Program-made: the position numbers and the translations under genes
In this document: in pieces, positions 44,656 to 52,655 of the stretch
Layout of the letters: the number at the start of each line of letters is the position of its first letter
Position numbering within the stretch: the stretch's first letter is position 1
Source: Sinomonas terrae
GTDB lineage: Bacteria; Actinomycetota; Actinomycetes; Actinomycetales; Micrococcaceae
NCBI RefSeq assembly: GCF_022539255.1
Contig: NZ_JAKZBV010000001.1
Span: forward strand, 1,426,001 to 1,490,000
Length of the DNA stretch: 64,000 nucleotides
Direction: 5' to 3'
The notes under the pieces: model-generated
The model's input: the letters and a program-made list of their open reading frames with translations, nothing else
What the model was told of the DNA's origin: nothing
Databases searched by the model: none

Positions 44656-45022
44656 GGGGATGATCGGTTTCGACGGTGTTAGTCGAGACAGGTGAAGCGG
44701 GCCGAGGATGCAGAGTCATCTCGTCAAACGCTCTCTGCAAAACAATAAGTGCCAACTCTAAGCGCACTGACTTCGCTCTCGCTGCCTAAGTAGCGAACGA
44801 GTCCGTCAGCCCGGGAACGCTATCGTCCCGGATCCTGGCGTCGATTAGATAGCCACTGCTGGTAGCCCTCGTCATTGGGGCTGCTGGGACTTTTAGATGA
44901 CTGGGCCTGGGTCAGCCACTTGTGTGCATGATGGCTGGGGCCGAGAAATCCCGAAGCACACTGCGCCCGGAGAAGCCCTGACAAAGCTGCATCGGACGGG
45001 GGTTCAATTCCCCCCATCTCCA
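44656..45022 (+). ncRNA. ssrA: tmRNA (ssrA)
   Basis: The 5' end has the canonical GGGGATGATCGGTTTCGACG, and the 3' tRNA-like arm has GGGGGTTCAATTCCCCCC and the acceptor strand CATCTCC pairing with GGGGATG. The mRNA-like part begins with GCC at 44751 and encodes ANSKRTDFALAA, ending with TAA at 44787-44789, the degradation tag. CCA is not encoded after the discriminator A and must be added enzymatically. It rescues stalled ribosomes with SmpB. Confidence 0.97.
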
Positions 45023-45027
45023 CATTC

Positions 45028-45063
45028 CACCCCCGGTCTTCGGGCCGGGGGTGTTTTGTTTTT
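45028..45063 (+). terminator. Rho-independent terminator of ssrA
   Basis: A 9-bp stem, CACCCCCGG at 45028-45036 with CCGGGGGTG at 45045-45053, followed by TTTTGTTTTT, lies six bases after the tmRNA 3' end. It is the clearest intrinsic terminator in the window. Confidence 0.93.
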
Positions 45064-45248
45064 CGGGCCACTCGGCGGCCGGCCGACTCCCTGATTGGGC
45101 GACTTCTTGGTCGGCTCCGCGAGGAAGTCTCCTTCTCGCACAGAAGTCACCCTCGAGCGCCCTTCTCGGCGACAAGGGAACTGCGAGCAAGCGAGTCGCG
45201 GCGTTGTGTCTGCCGACGGCGGCCCGGGGCGTTCCGCCGGCTGCTCAG

Positions 45249-45467
45249 CTAGGCGAGGTGGTCGCCGTTGAAGTCTCGGAATCCGTACGTACGAAAGCGG
45301 GGGGCGCGGCCGTTGTGATGGGACGCATTGTGCTTCTCGGCGCACGCACGCGCCTGATCCTTGTCAGGGAACACCACACCGTGCCGGTGGGCATCACAGA
45401 TGCTCAGGTACGCTCGGCCCTCACTGCTGTAGACCGGGGTGACGAACGCCCCGCCTGAAGACTTCAT
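45249..45467 (-). CDS. Small hypothetical protein
   Basis: A 72-residue hydrophilic protein of no recognised family. It is rich in histidine (DAHRHG, EKHNASHH) with two cysteines (ICDAH, ACAEKH), so metal binding is possible. The start is well supported: ATG 45467 has AAGGAGGAG a few bases upstream, a near-ideal ribosome-binding site. It is convergent with ssrA and divergent from the MFS gene. The bases between the ssrA terminator and its stop (about 185) hold nothing that I recognise. Confidence 0.6.
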   Translation of the reverse strand: MKSSGGAFVTPVYSSEGRAYLSICDAHRHGVVFPDKDQARACAEKHNASHHNGRAPRFRTYGFRDFNGDHLA

Positions 45468-45624
45468 CGATCTCCTCCTTCCTTCTCGGCTTACCCGATC
45501 CGCCCGCGCGCGAATCACCCGTCCACACCGCGCGACCCGGAAAGCTCCCTCGAACGGCAATCGGAACGGCGAGTGGCGAGACCAGCCTCTCGACCTCGAC
45601 CTCCTACGGGGGCAGGATGAGCCT

Positions 45625-47073
45625 GTGACGACGCGCCGGTCTGGCCCCGATGAATCCGCGACCATGACCCAGAATCAGCGACGGGTTCTGTTCGTGGCGG
45701 TGTGCTCGAGCTGCCTCGTCATCCTCGACGGGAGTGCCGTCAACCTCGCGCTCCCGGCAATGGGCCGAGAGCTCGGCGGCGGACTCGCCTTCCAGCAGTG
45801 GGTCGTCGACGGCTACCTGCTCACTCTGGGCGCGCTGATCCTAGCCGCAGGCACCATCGCGGACCGCTACGGGCGCGCGCGCCTCCTTGAAATCGGGATC
45901 GTCGCCTTCGCCGTGACATCGATTGTCTGCGGCCTTTCGTGGAACGCATGGATGCTGGTTGCCGCCCGGGTCCTCCAAGGCACCGCAGCGGCGGTCGTGA
46001 CCCCCAGCGCGCTCGCGCTCATCATGGCCTCTGCCGGCGGGGGAGTGCGGGCTCGAATGATCGGGCAGTGGACGGCGTGGACGGCAGCGGCCTCAGTTGC
46101 CGCACCGTTCATCGGCGGAGCAGCTGTGGATCTCGCGACGTGGCGGCTTGTCTTCCTCATCAACATCGTTCCTTCAGCCCTCATGTGGCATCCGCTTGCG
46201 GTCCTCCGGCGAGAAGCGCCGCCACCGGACCGGGCGGGCAGACTCGACGCGCTCGGGGCGGGGCTCGCCGTCGTCGGCCTCGGCGGCCTCGTCCTCGGCC
46301 TCATCGAGCAGGGGGCAGCGGGCTGGGCGAACCCCTTTGTGATCGTGTGCTTGGCCGTCGGCGTCGCCGGGTGCGTCGCGTTCATCGCCCGCCAGCACAA
46401 GGCAGCGGCGCCCATGCTCCCGCTGGGCCTCTTCCGTGAGCGGAACTTCGCGGCGGGGAATCTCGCGACCCTGTGGGCCTACGGCGGCCTAGGGATGAGC
46501 TTCTTCGTACTGGGACTGTATCTGCAGCAGCGGATGGGACTGCGCGCTTTCGAGGCGGGGCTCGGATTACTCCCCGCGACCCTCTGTCTCCTCTTCCTCT
46601 CTCCGACCGCGGCCCGGCTCGGCGCACGGATCGGTCCACGCCTCCCGATGGCCCTGGGCCCGGCGCTCGCCGCTTGCTCGTGCGGGTGGATGGCCTTCGA
46701 GGTACCCCCGCTCAACTACTGGCGAGACATCTTGGCGCCTGTCGTCCTGTTCGGCCTCGGACTCGCGCTCATGGTTGCGCCGCTCACCGCCGCAGTCCTC
46801 GGCGCGGTGCCGACGGAAGATTCCGGTATCGGATCCGCCGTGAACAACGCCGTCGCCCGCATTGCTTCGCTGGTGTGCATCGCCGCCGCTGGCGCGATCA
46901 TGGGCGGGAAGGTCGACGACGCGGGGTTCCAGCGGGGCTTGGCGGCCTCAGGCCTGTTGCTCGCTGCGAGCGCCCTCAGTTCGGCCCTGTGGATTCGGAA
47001 CCCGGCGCGAGCGGAAACTAGCGTCGGGGAGGGAGGGCTGTCCGGCGACGCGGCGAGCCAGGCAGGAGACTGA
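45625..47073 (+). CDS. MFS drug exporter, DHA2 (14-helix) family
   Basis: A 482-residue transporter with about 14 membrane helices. LVILDGSAVNLALPAMGREL in helix 1 is the DHA2 motif D1, GTIADRYGRARLLEIG is the loop 2-3 motif A, and ARVLQGTAAAVVTPSALALI is motif C of exporters. It would export drugs or small organic compounds with proton exchange. GTG 45625 is chosen, with AGGA a few bases upstream; ATG 45664 is the alternative. It ends 30 bases before the convergent DtxR/MntR-type regulator gene. Confidence 0.88.
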   Translation: MTTRRSGPDESATMTQNQRRVLFVAVCSSCLVILDGSAVNLALPAMGRELGGGLAFQQWVVDGYLLTLGALILAAGTIADRYGRARLLEIGIVAFAVTSIVCGLSWNAWMLVAARVLQGTAAAVVTPSALALIMASAGGGVRARMIGQWTAWTAAASVAAPFIGGAAVDLATWRLVFLINIVPSALMWHPLAVLRREAPPPDRAGRLDALGAGLAVVGLGGLVLGLIEQGAAGWANPFVIVCLAVGVAGCVAFIARQHKAAAPMLPLGLFRERNFAAGNLATLWAYGGLGMSFFVLGLYLQQRMGLRAFEAGLGLLPATLCLLFLSPTAARLGARIGPRLPMALGPALAACSCGWMAFEVPPLNYWRDILAPVVLFGLGLALMVAPLTAAVLGAVPTEDSGIGSAVNNAVARIASLVCIAAAGAIMGGKVDDAGFQRGLAASGLLLAASALSSALWIRNPARAETSVGEGGLSGDAASQAGD

Positions 47074-47103
47074 GAGGCAGATGGCGTTCAGACCTGTTCG
47101 CGC

Positions 47104-47814
47104 TCAGACCTGTTCGAGAGTGCAGCCCTCGTGCGGCGCCTCGCTGTGGACCCAGAGGGATGAGGCGATCGTGTCCGGCACGTCGAATTCATGCGCGCTG
47201 CTCCCCGCACCGATCCGGACCACGAGCGGACCTCCGAACGGCTTCCGGCGCACGACCTGAATCGCGGTATCGAGCACGATGTGCTCGCGCGCGAGGTAGC
47301 GGAGCATCTCGGGGTCGTCGTCACTGATCCGGGTGATCAAGCCCTCGTGCCCTGGGTCGAGCTCGCCGAGGGGGAGAGCCAGAGGGTGCTCGACCCGACC
47401 GTTGGGACTGGGGATCGGGTCGCCGTGCGGGTCCCGCTCGGGGTGACCAAGCTTCTCGGCGAGCCGTTCGACGAAGGTGTCCGAGACAGCATGCTCGAGC
47501 TGTTCGGCCTCGTCGTGCACCTCGTCCCAGCTGTAGCCGAGCTCTTGGACGAGGAACGTTTCGAGGAGCCGGTGGCGCCGCACCATCGTGAGCGCTAGCC
47601 GTTCACCTTCGGAGGTGAGGCGGACGGCGCCATATGGCCGATGGTCTACGAGCCCTTGGTCCTTGAGCTTGCGCACCATCTCGGAGACGGACGAGTTGGC
47701 CACGCCGAGACGGGCTGCGAGCTGGGAGGATGTGATCGGCTTTTCTTGCCATTCCGTGAACGAATAGATCACCTTCACGTAGTCCTCGATTGAGGAGGAT
47801 GGCTGGCTCTTCAC
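47104..47814 (-). CDS. mntR: DtxR/MntR-family metal-dependent repressor
   Basis: A 236-residue regulator with the three domains of full-length DtxR/IdeR/MntR proteins: an N-terminal winged helix (ITSSQLAARLGVANSSVSEMV, PYGAVRLTSEGERLAL), a dimerisation and metal-binding region (HRLLETFLVQELGYSWDEVHDEAEQLEHAVSD spread over 85-115) and a C-terminal SH3/FeoA-like domain. It lies ten bases after mntH on the same strand, so it should regulate that manganese transporter in response to Mn(II). GTG 47814 is the start that fits the family N-terminus. Iron as co-repressor cannot be excluded. Confidence 0.85.
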   Translation of the reverse strand: MKSQPSSSIEDYVKVIYSFTEWQEKPITSSQLAARLGVANSSVSEMVRKLKDQGLVDHRPYGAVRLTSEGERLALTMVRRHRLLETFLVQELGYSWDEVHDEAEQLEHAVSDTFVERLAEKLGHPERDPHGDPIPSPNGRVEHPLALPLGELDPGHEGLITRISDDDPEMLRYLAREHIVLDTAIQVVRRKPFGGPLVVRIGAGSSAHEFDVPDTIASSLWVHSEAPHEGCTLEQV

Positions 47815-47824
47815 CTTTCCAAGC

Positions 47825-49099
47825 CTACCGTCGGGCCATTGGCATGAACGTGAGCCACAGGAGTGCGAGATTGAGCGCGATGACGAGACCGGCGCTGGCC
47901 CACGATGCCGCCTTGAGCAGCGGCGAGGATGCGAACGCGCCAACGAGCCGACGTTCGGACGTGAGCCGGATGAGCGGAACGAGTGCGAAGGGGATGCCGA
48001 AGCTCAGAATGACCTGGCTCACAACGAGCGAGAGGGTCGGATCGACGCCGAGCGCAAGGAGCAGCACGGACGGGACGAGCGTGATGGCCCGTCGCAGCAC
48101 GACCGGGATGCGCCGCTGGAGGAGGCCATCCATGATGGTTGCGCCGGCATAGGAGCCAACGGCGCTCGAGGCGAGGCCGCTGGCCAGGAGCCCGATGGCG
48201 AACACGGTCCCCACGAGCGGTCCGAGTGCCCCTGTGATGGCCGCGTGCGCTCCCTCGATGGTGTCGGTTCCTCCCCGGCCGCCGAGCGTCGAGGCTGCGA
48301 GGAGGAGCATCCCGACGTTGACGACGCCGGCGACCCCCAGCGCGATCAGAACGTCCAGTCGTGTCCCGTGGAGGAGGCGGGCGACGGCGCTTGCCGGCAC
48401 ATGCGTGTGGGGATTGGCCCGATGCCGGTCACGGGAGAGCGCCGAATGCACGTAGATCGCGTGCGGCATCACCGTGGCGCCGAGCATCGAGGCGGCAAGC
48501 AGCAGCGTGTCGGGCCCCTCGAAGCGGGGAACGAGGCCGGAGACTACGCCTGCGGGTGAGGGAGGGCTCATGGCGAGTCCCGCGAGGAATCCGATCGTGA
48601 TGACGGCAAGGAGGCCCATGATCGCCAGTTCGAAGCGTTGCTGCGTCCGGTGGTCCTGGATCGCGAGGATGCCGAGGGAGACGGCTCCGACGATGAGGGC
48701 ACCGATCGGCAGGGGCACGCGGAAGAGGAGTTGGAGGGCGATCGCGCCTCCCACGACTTCTGCGAGATCGGTTGCGAGTGCGACGACCTCCGCCTGGAGC
48801 CAGAAGAGGCGCCGGACGCGCGGGCGCAGGCGTTGGCTCAGGATCTCGGGGAGTGTCCGCCCGGTGACGATTCCCAGCTTCGCGGACTGGTACTGGACGA
48901 GCATGGCCATCGCGTTCGCGATCACGAGCACCCAGACGAGGAGGTAGCCGTATCGCGCGCCGGCCGTGAGGTTGGCGGCTACGTTGCCCGGATCGACGTA
49001 GGCGATGGATGCGACGAATGCAGGACCGAGGAGGCCCACGGCCATGCCCGCCGCGCCGCGCCGTGCGGCCCGCGGAGTGTCCCGCGCCGTCCTGCTCAT
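47825..49099 (-). CDS. mntH: NRAMP manganese/divalent metal transporter MntH
   Basis: A 424-residue transporter with eleven or so helices. ASIAYVDPGNVAANLTAGA in helix 1 contains the DPGN motif and MPHAIYVHSALSR in helix 6 the A/M-P-H motif; these form the Mn(II) site of NRAMP proteins. It imports Mn(II) with protons. It forms an operon with the repressor gene downstream. A palindromic operator candidate lies 66 to 92 bases upstream of its ATG, which supports Mn-dependent repression. Confidence 0.92.
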   Translation of the reverse strand: MSRTARDTPRAARRGAAGMAVGLLGPAFVASIAYVDPGNVAANLTAGARYGYLLVWVLVIANAMAMLVQYQSAKLGIVTGRTLPEILSQRLRPRVRRLFWLQAEVVALATDLAEVVGGAIALQLLFRVPLPIGALIVGAVSLGILAIQDHRTQQRFELAIMGLLAVITIGFLAGLAMSPPSPAGVVSGLVPRFEGPDTLLLAASMLGATVMPHAIYVHSALSRDRHRANPHTHVPASAVARLLHGTRLDVLIALGVAGVVNVGMLLLAASTLGGRGGTDTIEGAHAAITGALGPLVGTVFAIGLLASGLASSAVGSYAGATIMDGLLQRRIPVVLRRAITLVPSVLLLALGVDPTLSLVVSQVILSFGIPFALVPLIRLTSERRLVGAFASSPLLKAASWASAGLVIALNLALLWLTFMPMARR

Positions 49100-49164
49100 C
49101 CTTCCGCCCCCATCGATCGCCGCCGTCTCGACGGGCCAAATCTTTGATAGGCCTCATCCACGAG

Positions 49165-49191
49165 TTTAGGTATCCCTAAATCTAGGCCTAG
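49165..49191. promoter_or_regulatory. Candidate MntR/DtxR operator upstream of mntH
   Basis: TTTAGG-TATC-CCTAAA (49165-49180) is a perfect 6-4-6 inverted repeat, followed at once by the palindrome CTAGGCCTAG (49182-49191). The TTAGG half-site resembles DtxR-family boxes. Position 5' of mntH, whose operon encodes a DtxR/MntR regulator, suggests autoregulation; binding is inferred. Confidence 0.6.
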
Positions 49192-49216
49192 GAGGGGCTG
49201 AAGGACAATAGCCCGG

Positions 49217-49975
49217 TCAGGCAGGAACGGCGCTCCAGACCTGTGTGATGTACGGGAGCAGGATCAGTTCGTCGTCCCGGTGGCCCAAATGATCGTGGAG
49301 GTACCAGTCGAGATTCGCCTCGACCCGGGATCGATGTTTCTCTGTGGCCCGCAAGTAGTAGCTCCGCGACTTCGTGAGCTCTACGATCCCGAGCGTGGTG
49401 ATGGGCTCCTCCCAGCGGAACGCCTCCGACTCCCAACCCGTCAGCTCTGGTCCTGACGGGGGATGGTAGTCCGGTTTGTGGACATCTCCGGCGTGCATGA
49501 TGCGCGAGAGCCGGTGCACCCACGGAACCGAAGTGTCGAGCTGATTCCAGACGAGAGCCACGCGGCCCCCCGGCCTCAGGAGCCTCGCCACTTCGCGCGT
49601 TGCCGCCGGAGCATCGAACCAGTGCCATGCCTGCGCGGCAACCACAAGGTCAGCCGAGGCATCCGGCAGGCCGGTGGCCTCGGCTGTGCCGACGACGGCC
49701 TGGACTCCCGGATGCAGGCGGCGCAGTTCGCCGAGCATGTCCGGGCTCGGATCCACGGCGGTCACCGCGAGTCCGCGGGCTGAGAGCAGGCCCGAGAGCT
49801 TGCCGGTGCCTGCGCCGAGGTCGACGGCGGTGCGAGCGCCGGGTGGCACGAGCCAGTCAACGGCGTCGTCTGGGTAGCCTGGCCGGACCTTCTCGTAGTG
49901 TTCCCCGCCGGCCATGAACGCTTCTGCGAGCTCGCGCCGTCGTCGATCGTCGAACTTGGGTCCGCCCCGAGCCAT
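49217..49975 (-). CDS. Class I SAM-dependent methyltransferase
   Basis: A 252-residue enzyme with a Rossmann-type methyltransferase fold: TAVDLGAGTGKLSGLL is motif I, VTAVDPSPDM the acidic ribose-binding residue, VVAAQAWHWFDAP motif III-like, and LLRPGGRVALVWNQLD motif IV. ELAEAFMAGGEHYEKVRPGYP is typical of the UbiE/YcgJ-like group acting on small molecules. The substrate is unknown. ATG 49975. It is a single gene between mntH and the aminotransferase gene, on the same strand as both. Confidence 0.85.
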   Translation of the reverse strand: MARGGPKFDDRRRRELAEAFMAGGEHYEKVRPGYPDDAVDWLVPPGARTAVDLGAGTGKLSGLLSARGLAVTAVDPSPDMLGELRRLHPGVQAVVGTAEATGLPDASADLVVAAQAWHWFDAPAATREVARLLRPGGRVALVWNQLDTSVPWVHRLSRIMHAGDVHKPDYHPPSGPELTGWESEAFRWEEPITTLGIVELTKSRSYYLRATEKHRSRVEANLDWYLHDHLGHRDDELILLPYITQVWSAVPA

Positions 49976-50062
49976 GCCTTCTTCCTCCCGGAGATCCGAA
50001 TGCTCCGCAGAGGAATCTACCCGCGGGAAACGCCTAGCCGCACGTCGGCGTAGGGGACGTTC

Positions 50063-51523
50063 TCAGTCCTCGACCGAGCACGGGGCGGCGCCTGCAGTCC
50101 CGGGGGTGTTGGGCGCCCATGCGGGGAATGGACGCGAATCGGGCACTGGGACCCAGCGGCCGACGTCGACCGCGTAGTCGAGACCCAAGCCGCGCTCCAC
50201 AAGCCCACGCACACCGGTGACAAGCCTTTCGACATCCTCGAGCCGGGAGCCAAGACCGAAGCTTGCACGGAGGGAACCTGAAGCAAGACCGAGGCGGCGC
50301 AGGGCTGGATGCGCGCAGAAGCGCCCGTCGCGGATGCCCACGCCATGCTCGGCGGAGAGATAGGCGGCCGTCAGTCCGGCGTCGTGGCCTTCGACTGAGA
50401 AGTTGACGATGCCGACTGCCCCGCGCGACGCCGCGCTGACGCCGAGGTCTGAGTCCTCGAAGAGACGGTGCACCGTGACCCCCTCGATCTCGCTGAGCCC
50501 CGCCACGAGGGCGTCACGGAGCTGCTGCTCGTGTCGGTACCAGGACTTCACATCGAGGCCCTCGATGATCTGTGCAGCCTTCGCGAGGGCCGCGGCTCCG
50601 ACCACGTTGGGGGACCCGGCCTCGTGCCTTGCAGGGCCCTCCGCCCAGGCCACTGAATCCAGACGGACCTCGCGAACGGCGCCGCCCCCCGCAAGGTAGG
50701 GGCGTCCGTTGTCGAGCCAATCGCGGCGGCCCACGAGGACGCCCGCGCCGAAGGGCGCGTAGAGCTTGTGACCGGAGAATGCGAGATAGTCGATGTCCGC
50801 AGCAGCGATGTCGATGCGGCGGTGGGGCGCGAGCTGCGCTGCGTCGACCAGGATGCGGGCGCCGTGTTCATGGGCGAGCGCCGCAAGCTCGGCGATCGGC
50901 AGGATCTCGCCGGTGATGTTGGAGGCTCCCGTCACAGCGACCAGACTGATCTCACTAGCCTTGAGCCACGCTTTCACGCGCTCGAGCGTCTCCGCGAGCG
51001 TGCGGGCGGCGACGACACTCCGGTGGGGCCGCCCCTGCCACGGTAGGAGGTTCGCGTGGTGCTCGATGTCGAGGTAGAGGACATCGCCCGCGGCGGGAAG
51101 GCAGCCGGCGAGGAGATTGAGCGAGTCAGTGGTGTTGCGGGTGAAGATGACCTCGTCGTCCGGCCGGCCGCCCACGAACTCACGGACGATCCTTCGTGCG
51201 TTCTCATAGACCGAGGTGCTGACCTGGGACGCGTAGCCAGCGCCGCGGTGAACGCTCGCGTAGAACGGGAGCACCTCGTTGAGGTGCGCCGCGACCTCGG
51301 CGAGGGCCGGGGCCGATGCCGCGTAGTCGAGGTTCACATACCGCGTACTCCCGCCTCCTACAAGGGGAGTGAGGAGTTCCGCGCCGACGACCTCGGCGAG
51401 CGGGTTGCGGAGGTCCACATCCCCATGGGCTGCCGCGGGCGCAGGGGATCCTGCGGGAATGATGGCGTTTGCGGGAAGGACCGGGTTTGCGGGGGACGGA
51501 GAAGCGACGGTGGGTGTGCTCAT
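50063..51523 (-). CDS. Class V aminotransferase, cysteine desulfurase-like
   Basis: A 486-residue PLP enzyme of the SufS/NifS fold. YLDIEHHANLLPW holds the conserved PLP-stacking histidine, ASNITGEILPIAELAALAHEH and ILVDAAQLAPHRRIDI the PLP-binding aspartate, and AFSGHKLYAPFGAGVLVG the catalytic lysine. GIRDGRFCAHPALRRL has a cysteine where desulfurases carry the persulfide. An N-terminal extension of about 60 residues is Pro/Ala rich. The gene stands alone, without suf partners, behind a SAM-IV riboswitch, so a role in sulfur amino acid metabolism rather than Fe-S assembly is likely. Confidence 0.85.
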   Translation of the reverse strand: MSTPTVASPSPANPVLPANAIIPAGSPAPAAAHGDVDLRNPLAEVVGAELLTPLVGGGSTRYVNLDYAASAPALAEVAAHLNEVLPFYASVHRGAGYASQVSTSVYENARRIVREFVGGRPDDEVIFTRNTTDSLNLLAGCLPAAGDVLYLDIEHHANLLPWQGRPHRSVVAARTLAETLERVKAWLKASEISLVAVTGASNITGEILPIAELAALAHEHGARILVDAAQLAPHRRIDIAAADIDYLAFSGHKLYAPFGAGVLVGRRDWLDNGRPYLAGGGAVREVRLDSVAWAEGPARHEAGSPNVVGAAALAKAAQIIEGLDVKSWYRHEQQLRDALVAGLSEIEGVTVHRLFEDSDLGVSAASRGAVGIVNFSVEGHDAGLTAAYLSAEHGVGIRDGRFCAHPALRRLGLASGSLRASFGLGSRLEDVERLVTGVRGLVERGLGLDYAVDVGRWVPVPDSRPFPAWAPNTPGTAGAAPCSVED

Positions 51524-51559
51524 GGTGCACCTCAGGGTCGGGGCCCCGCCTCGCGGGGG

Positions 51560-51669
51560 CCGCGCTTGCCAAGTCCGCTCCGGACTGGCCTGGTCGTCAC
51601 CCGGGGCACCCCGCCGCGTCGGAGGGTTGCCGGCCAGCAAGCCGGGGCTTCGCGCTGGCACTCGTGACC
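51560..51669 (-). ncRNA. SAM-IV riboswitch
   Basis: Read on the minus strand, the leader of the aminotransferase gene contains GGTCACGAGTGCCAGCG, then AAGCCCCGGCTTGCTGGCCG, GCAACCCTCC, GCGGGGTGCCCCGGGTGACG and, after a small hairpin, GGCAAGCGCGG. This order and wording match the actinobacterial SAM-IV class, which binds S-adenosylmethionine and usually represses sulfur-metabolism genes. A GC-rich hairpin (51542-51561) lies between the aptamer and the ribosome-binding site and may be part of the switch. Confidence 0.88.
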
Positions 51670-51787
51670 TGACCACGAGACTAGAGGACGACGGCGCGCT
51701 GCTCCAGCCCGTCGTCGCGTGTTACAGCGAGTTAAGACTCCGCTGCTCGGCGAGCCCGCGATGGCTCAGCACTGAGGAGTCGGGCCC

Positions 51788-52615
51788 TCAGGAGCTGAGG
51801 AGGTCATCGTGCTCCGGGTTGAGGCGGCGCAGCGCGTCCGAATGCAGGATCCCATTTGTCGCGAGGGCACTGCTGCCCCAAGGCCCCTCGACGCCCTCGA
51901 GCGACGTGAAGTGTCCGCCCGCCTCCGTGACGATCGGCACAAGGGCGGCCATGTCGTAGAGCGCGAGTTCGGGTTCGGTAGCAATGTCCACCGCCCCTTC
52001 AGCAACGAGGCAGTACGACCAGAAGTCGCCGTAGGCGCGCGTCCGCCACACATCCTCCGTGAGGGTGAGGAAATTGCCCAGGCTTCCACGTTCGCGCCAG
52101 CCGGACAGGCTTGAGTAGGAGAGCGAAGCGTCTTCGATGCGGGCCACGTCCGAAACCTTGAGCCGGGTCGCCGCGGCGAGGGAACGGCCCGTGTACGCGC
52201 CGGCGCCCTTCGCCGCCCACCACCTGCGGCCGAGCGCAGGGGCGCTGACGACGCCGACCACAATCTCATCGCCGTCAGCAAGAGCGATCAGCGTGGCCCA
52301 GACGGGCACCCCTCGCACGAAGTTCTTCGTCCCGTCGATGGGGTCGATGATCCAGCGGCGGGCTCCATGGCCGGTTGTGCCGAACTCCTCGCCGATCACT
52401 GCGTCGCGCGGGCGTGACCGTGCGAGCTGCCCACGGATCGCTTCCTCCGCCGCTCGGTCTGCATCCGTGACGGGCGTGAGGTCCGGCTTGGTCTCGACTT
52501 TCAGGTCGAGGGCTTTGAACCGGTCCATCGTCTGGGCATCGACTGAATCGGCGAGTACGTGGGCCAGACGGAGATCGTCGGTGTAGCCTTCGGCGGCAAG
52601 GGTCATGGGATCCAC
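51788..52615 (-). CDS. hisN: Histidinol-phosphatase, inositol monophosphatase-like (HisN)
   Basis: A 275-residue metal-dependent phosphatase: DAVIGEEFG and WIIDPIDGTKNFVRGVPVWA carry the metal-binding acids of the IMPase fold, and DFWSYCLVAEGAVDIATEPEL the C-terminal metal site. In actinobacteria such proteins next to rsgA and aroA are the HisN-type histidinol-phosphatases of histidine biosynthesis. GTG 52615 is favoured over ATG 52606 because GAGG lies seven bases upstream of it. It is 40 bases downstream of rsgA on the same strand. Confidence 0.85.
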   Translation of the reverse strand: MDPMTLAAEGYTDDLRLAHVLADSVDAQTMDRFKALDLKVETKPDLTPVTDADRAAEEAIRGQLARSRPRDAVIGEEFGTTGHGARRWIIDPIDGTKNFVRGVPVWATLIALADGDEIVVGVVSAPALGRRWWAAKGAGAYTGRSLAAATRLKVSDVARIEDASLSYSSLSGWRERGSLGNFLTLTEDVWRTRAYGDFWSYCLVAEGAVDIATEPELALYDMAALVPIVTEAGGHFTSLEGVEGPWGSSALATNGILHSDALRRLNPEHDDLLSS

Positions 52616-52655
52616 GCTATCGCCTCACGCACCCGCCAAGTGGGAGGCACCGGGC

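Noticed and set aside
44980..45022. Separate tRNA gene after ssrA
   Set aside because: The T-arm and acceptor strand pair with the 5' end of the tmRNA; it is the tmRNA's own tRNA-like domain.
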